Positions 62,861 to 64,000 of a DNA stretch of 64,000 nt are shown piece after piece. The DNA comes from Amycolatopsis sp. 2-15 (GTDB lineage: Bacteria; Actinomycetota; Actinomycetes; Mycobacteriales; Pseudonocardiaceae). Position 1 is the stretch's first letter; each line of letters starts with the position of its first letter. The stretch spans positions 8,960,001 to 9,024,000 of the forward strand of contig NZ_CP127294.1 in the NCBI RefSeq assembly GCF_030285625.1, in the 5' to 3' direction. The notes under the pieces are model-generated. The model was not told the origin of the DNA and did no database searches. It worked only from the letters and a program-made list of their open reading frames with translations. The position numbers and the translations under genes are program-made.

Positions 62861-64000
62861 GTGAAACCGGCCTTCCTGACCCGCCGGGCCGCGCAGCTCG
62901 GCCTCACCGCCGTCGCCCTGCGCCCGCCGCGCAACCGGGTCACGTCGATCCCCGTGTTCTTCAGCGCGTGGCTGACCGACGAGCTGGCTCCGCAGCTGCT
63001 GGCGCTCACCGCGTTGGACACCGCGCAGCACGTCGCGCGGCACGGGCGGCGGTCGTCGAGGGCCGGGGTTGCGTTGGCCGCGCTGTCGGCCGCCGGGCTG
63101 GGCACGCTCGTGGCGACGGCGCAGAAGGCCCGCGGGGAGGTCGAGTCGGCGCTCACCGAGGCACTCGGGCCGGACTACTCCACGCGGCTGGAGCACCCGC
63201 CGAGCTCCCGCGACCTGGCCACGCCGTGGGGTCAGCTGGCGCTGCCGTTCCGCGGCCGCGATCCCGAGGTCGTGCGCGAGCGGAACATCCCGTACGCGCC
63301 GGGCGGCAAGCGGTTCCTGCTCGACGTCTTCCGGCCCGCGAAGCCGGTGACCGGCGCGCCCGTGCTGTTGCAGATCCACGGCGGCGCCTGGACGATCGGC
63401 AACAAGGACGAGCAGGGCCAGCCCCTGATGCGCCACCTCGCGCGCCGCGGCTGGGTGTGCGTGGCGATCAACTACCCGCTCGCGCCCGCCCACCGCTGGC
63501 CCGCGCACGTGGAGGCCGCGAAGCGCGCACTGGTGTGGATTCGGTCGAACATCGCTTCGTACGGCGGGGATCCCGGTTTCGTCGCCGTCACGGGTGGCTC
63601 GGCGGGCGGGCACCTGGCCGCGCTGCTCGCGCTGAGCCAGAACGACCCGGCCCTGCAACCGGACTTCCCCGACGCCGACACGAGCGTGCAGGCCTGCGTG
63701 CCGCACTACGGCGTCTACGACATCGCGGCCACCAGCGGCGCGACCGAGAGCCAGTACCGCCTGGAGAGCCTGCTGGCCCGCCGCATCTTCTCCCCCGACC
63801 GCGACCCGGTGACCTACCTCGACGACTACGTGGCCGCCTCCCCGCTCGACCGCGTCTCCGACTCGGCGCCGCCGTTTTTCGTGATCCACGGCCGCAACGA
63901 CTCGCTCGTGCCCGTCGAGGAGGCCCGCGAGTTCGTGACCCGGCTCCGCGCGGCATCCCACCAGCCCGTCGCCTACGCCGAACTCGCGGGCGCGCAGCAC
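62861..64000 (+). CDS. HSL-family esterase/lipase, cut by window end
   Basis: 380 codons, still open at the right edge. The HSL oxyanion motif is LLQIHGGAWTIGNK and the nucleophile is in VTGGSAGGHLAAL; the acid Asp is probably in FFVIHGRNDSLVP, and the catalytic His may be the last visible residue (GAQH). The N-terminal about 150 residues before the core (TSIPVFFSAWLTDELAPQL with a hydrophobic patch near 65-80) match LipN/LipQ-like actinobacterial proteins. GTG 62861 gives the first KPAFLTRR. Hydrolyses short to medium acyl esters. Confidence 0.88.
   Translation, partial: MKPAFLTRRAAQLGLTAVALRPPRNRVTSIPVFFSAWLTDELAPQLLALTALDTAQHVARHGRRSSRAGVALAALSAAGLGTLVATAQKARGEVESALTEALGPDYSTRLEHPPSSRDLATPWGQLALPFRGRDPEVVRERNIPYAPGGKRFLLDVFRPAKPVTGAPVLLQIHGGAWTIGNKDEQGQPLMRHLARRGWVCVAINYPLAPAHRWPAHVEAAKRALVWIRSNIASYGGDPGFVAVTGGSAGGHLAALLALSQNDPALQPDFPDADTSVQACVPHYGVYDIAATSGATESQYRLESLLARRIFSPDRDPVTYLDDYVAASPLDRVSDSAPPFFVIHGRNDSLVPVEEAREFVTRLRAASHQPVAYAELAGAQH

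Overview
This is high-GC actinomycete chromosome, with frequent GTG starts, GTGA/ATGA/TGATG gene overlaps and SARP, ECF-sigma and P450 families. It is most likely Pseudonocardiales (Amycolatopsis-like), inferred from gene content only. No rRNA, tRNA, CRISPR array or intact insertion sequence was seen.

The main theme is a cholesterol/steroid catabolic gene set, in gene orders resembling Mycobacterium tuberculosis Rv3520c-Rv3567c, broken into blocks by unrelated genes and heavily decayed. The blocks are: 5.5-7.9 kb (DUF35 fragment and two Ltp-type thiolases with stops and frameshifts); 9.8-11.4 kb (intact CYP125 with an exact KstR box, divergent from a fadA5 thiolase collapsed to its two ends); 13.8-17.9 kb (SDR, echA20, ipdA, ipdB, ipdC, all broken); 39.8-42.3 kb (fadA6 with a 3' frameshift, intact kstR2, truncated SDR, fadE tail); 48.6-52.0 kb (intact hsaB, an 84-bp repeat array, kshA tail, broken kshA-kshB linker gene, intact kshB, intact MaoC hydratase); 53.3-57.05 kb (the igr operon chsE1-chsE2-chsH2-chsH1-ltp2, in which only chsH1 is intact, behind a second exact KstR box). 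Regulators and redox partners survive while committed side-chain and C/D-ring enzymes are broken.

Between these lie mostly intact loci: tandem lipoproteins; a phosphonate-type oxidase/HAD pair; a secreted trypsin-like protease; YihY membrane and transglutaminase-like proteins; a two-component system (21.5-23.3 kb); a secreted sedolisin; an SSS symporter/amidohydrolase/M20 locus with a divergent AsnC-type regulator (27.2-32.4 kb); a DUF1996 secreted protein followed by two coupled micro-ORFs; a desaturase and an MBL hydrolase; a BTAD-NACHT membrane regulator with a frameshift; a DUF6119/TIGR04141 protein; a WS/DGAT acyltransferase; and an esterase cut by the window end.

The most system-like unit is 34.7-39.7 kb. 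An ECF sigma/anti-sigma pair diverges from five tightly packed genes: a lipoprotein with a Met-rich segment, a DUF4142 exported protein, a ferric-reductase-like heme membrane protein, a small ferredoxin and a FAD ferredoxin reductase. I read this as an NAD(P)H-to-cell-surface electron relay under envelope-stress control (inference).

Two tandem-repeat arrays stand out. One (about 115-bp units, 12.69-13.39 kb) is built from copies of the 3' end and stop codon of the adjacent flavoenzyme gene. The other (84-bp units, 49.17-49.63 kb) lies where the kshA 5' portion should be. Many frameshifts are single-base, so assembly error cannot be excluded for individual cases, but deletions, fusions and nonsense codons in the same gene set argue for real decay.
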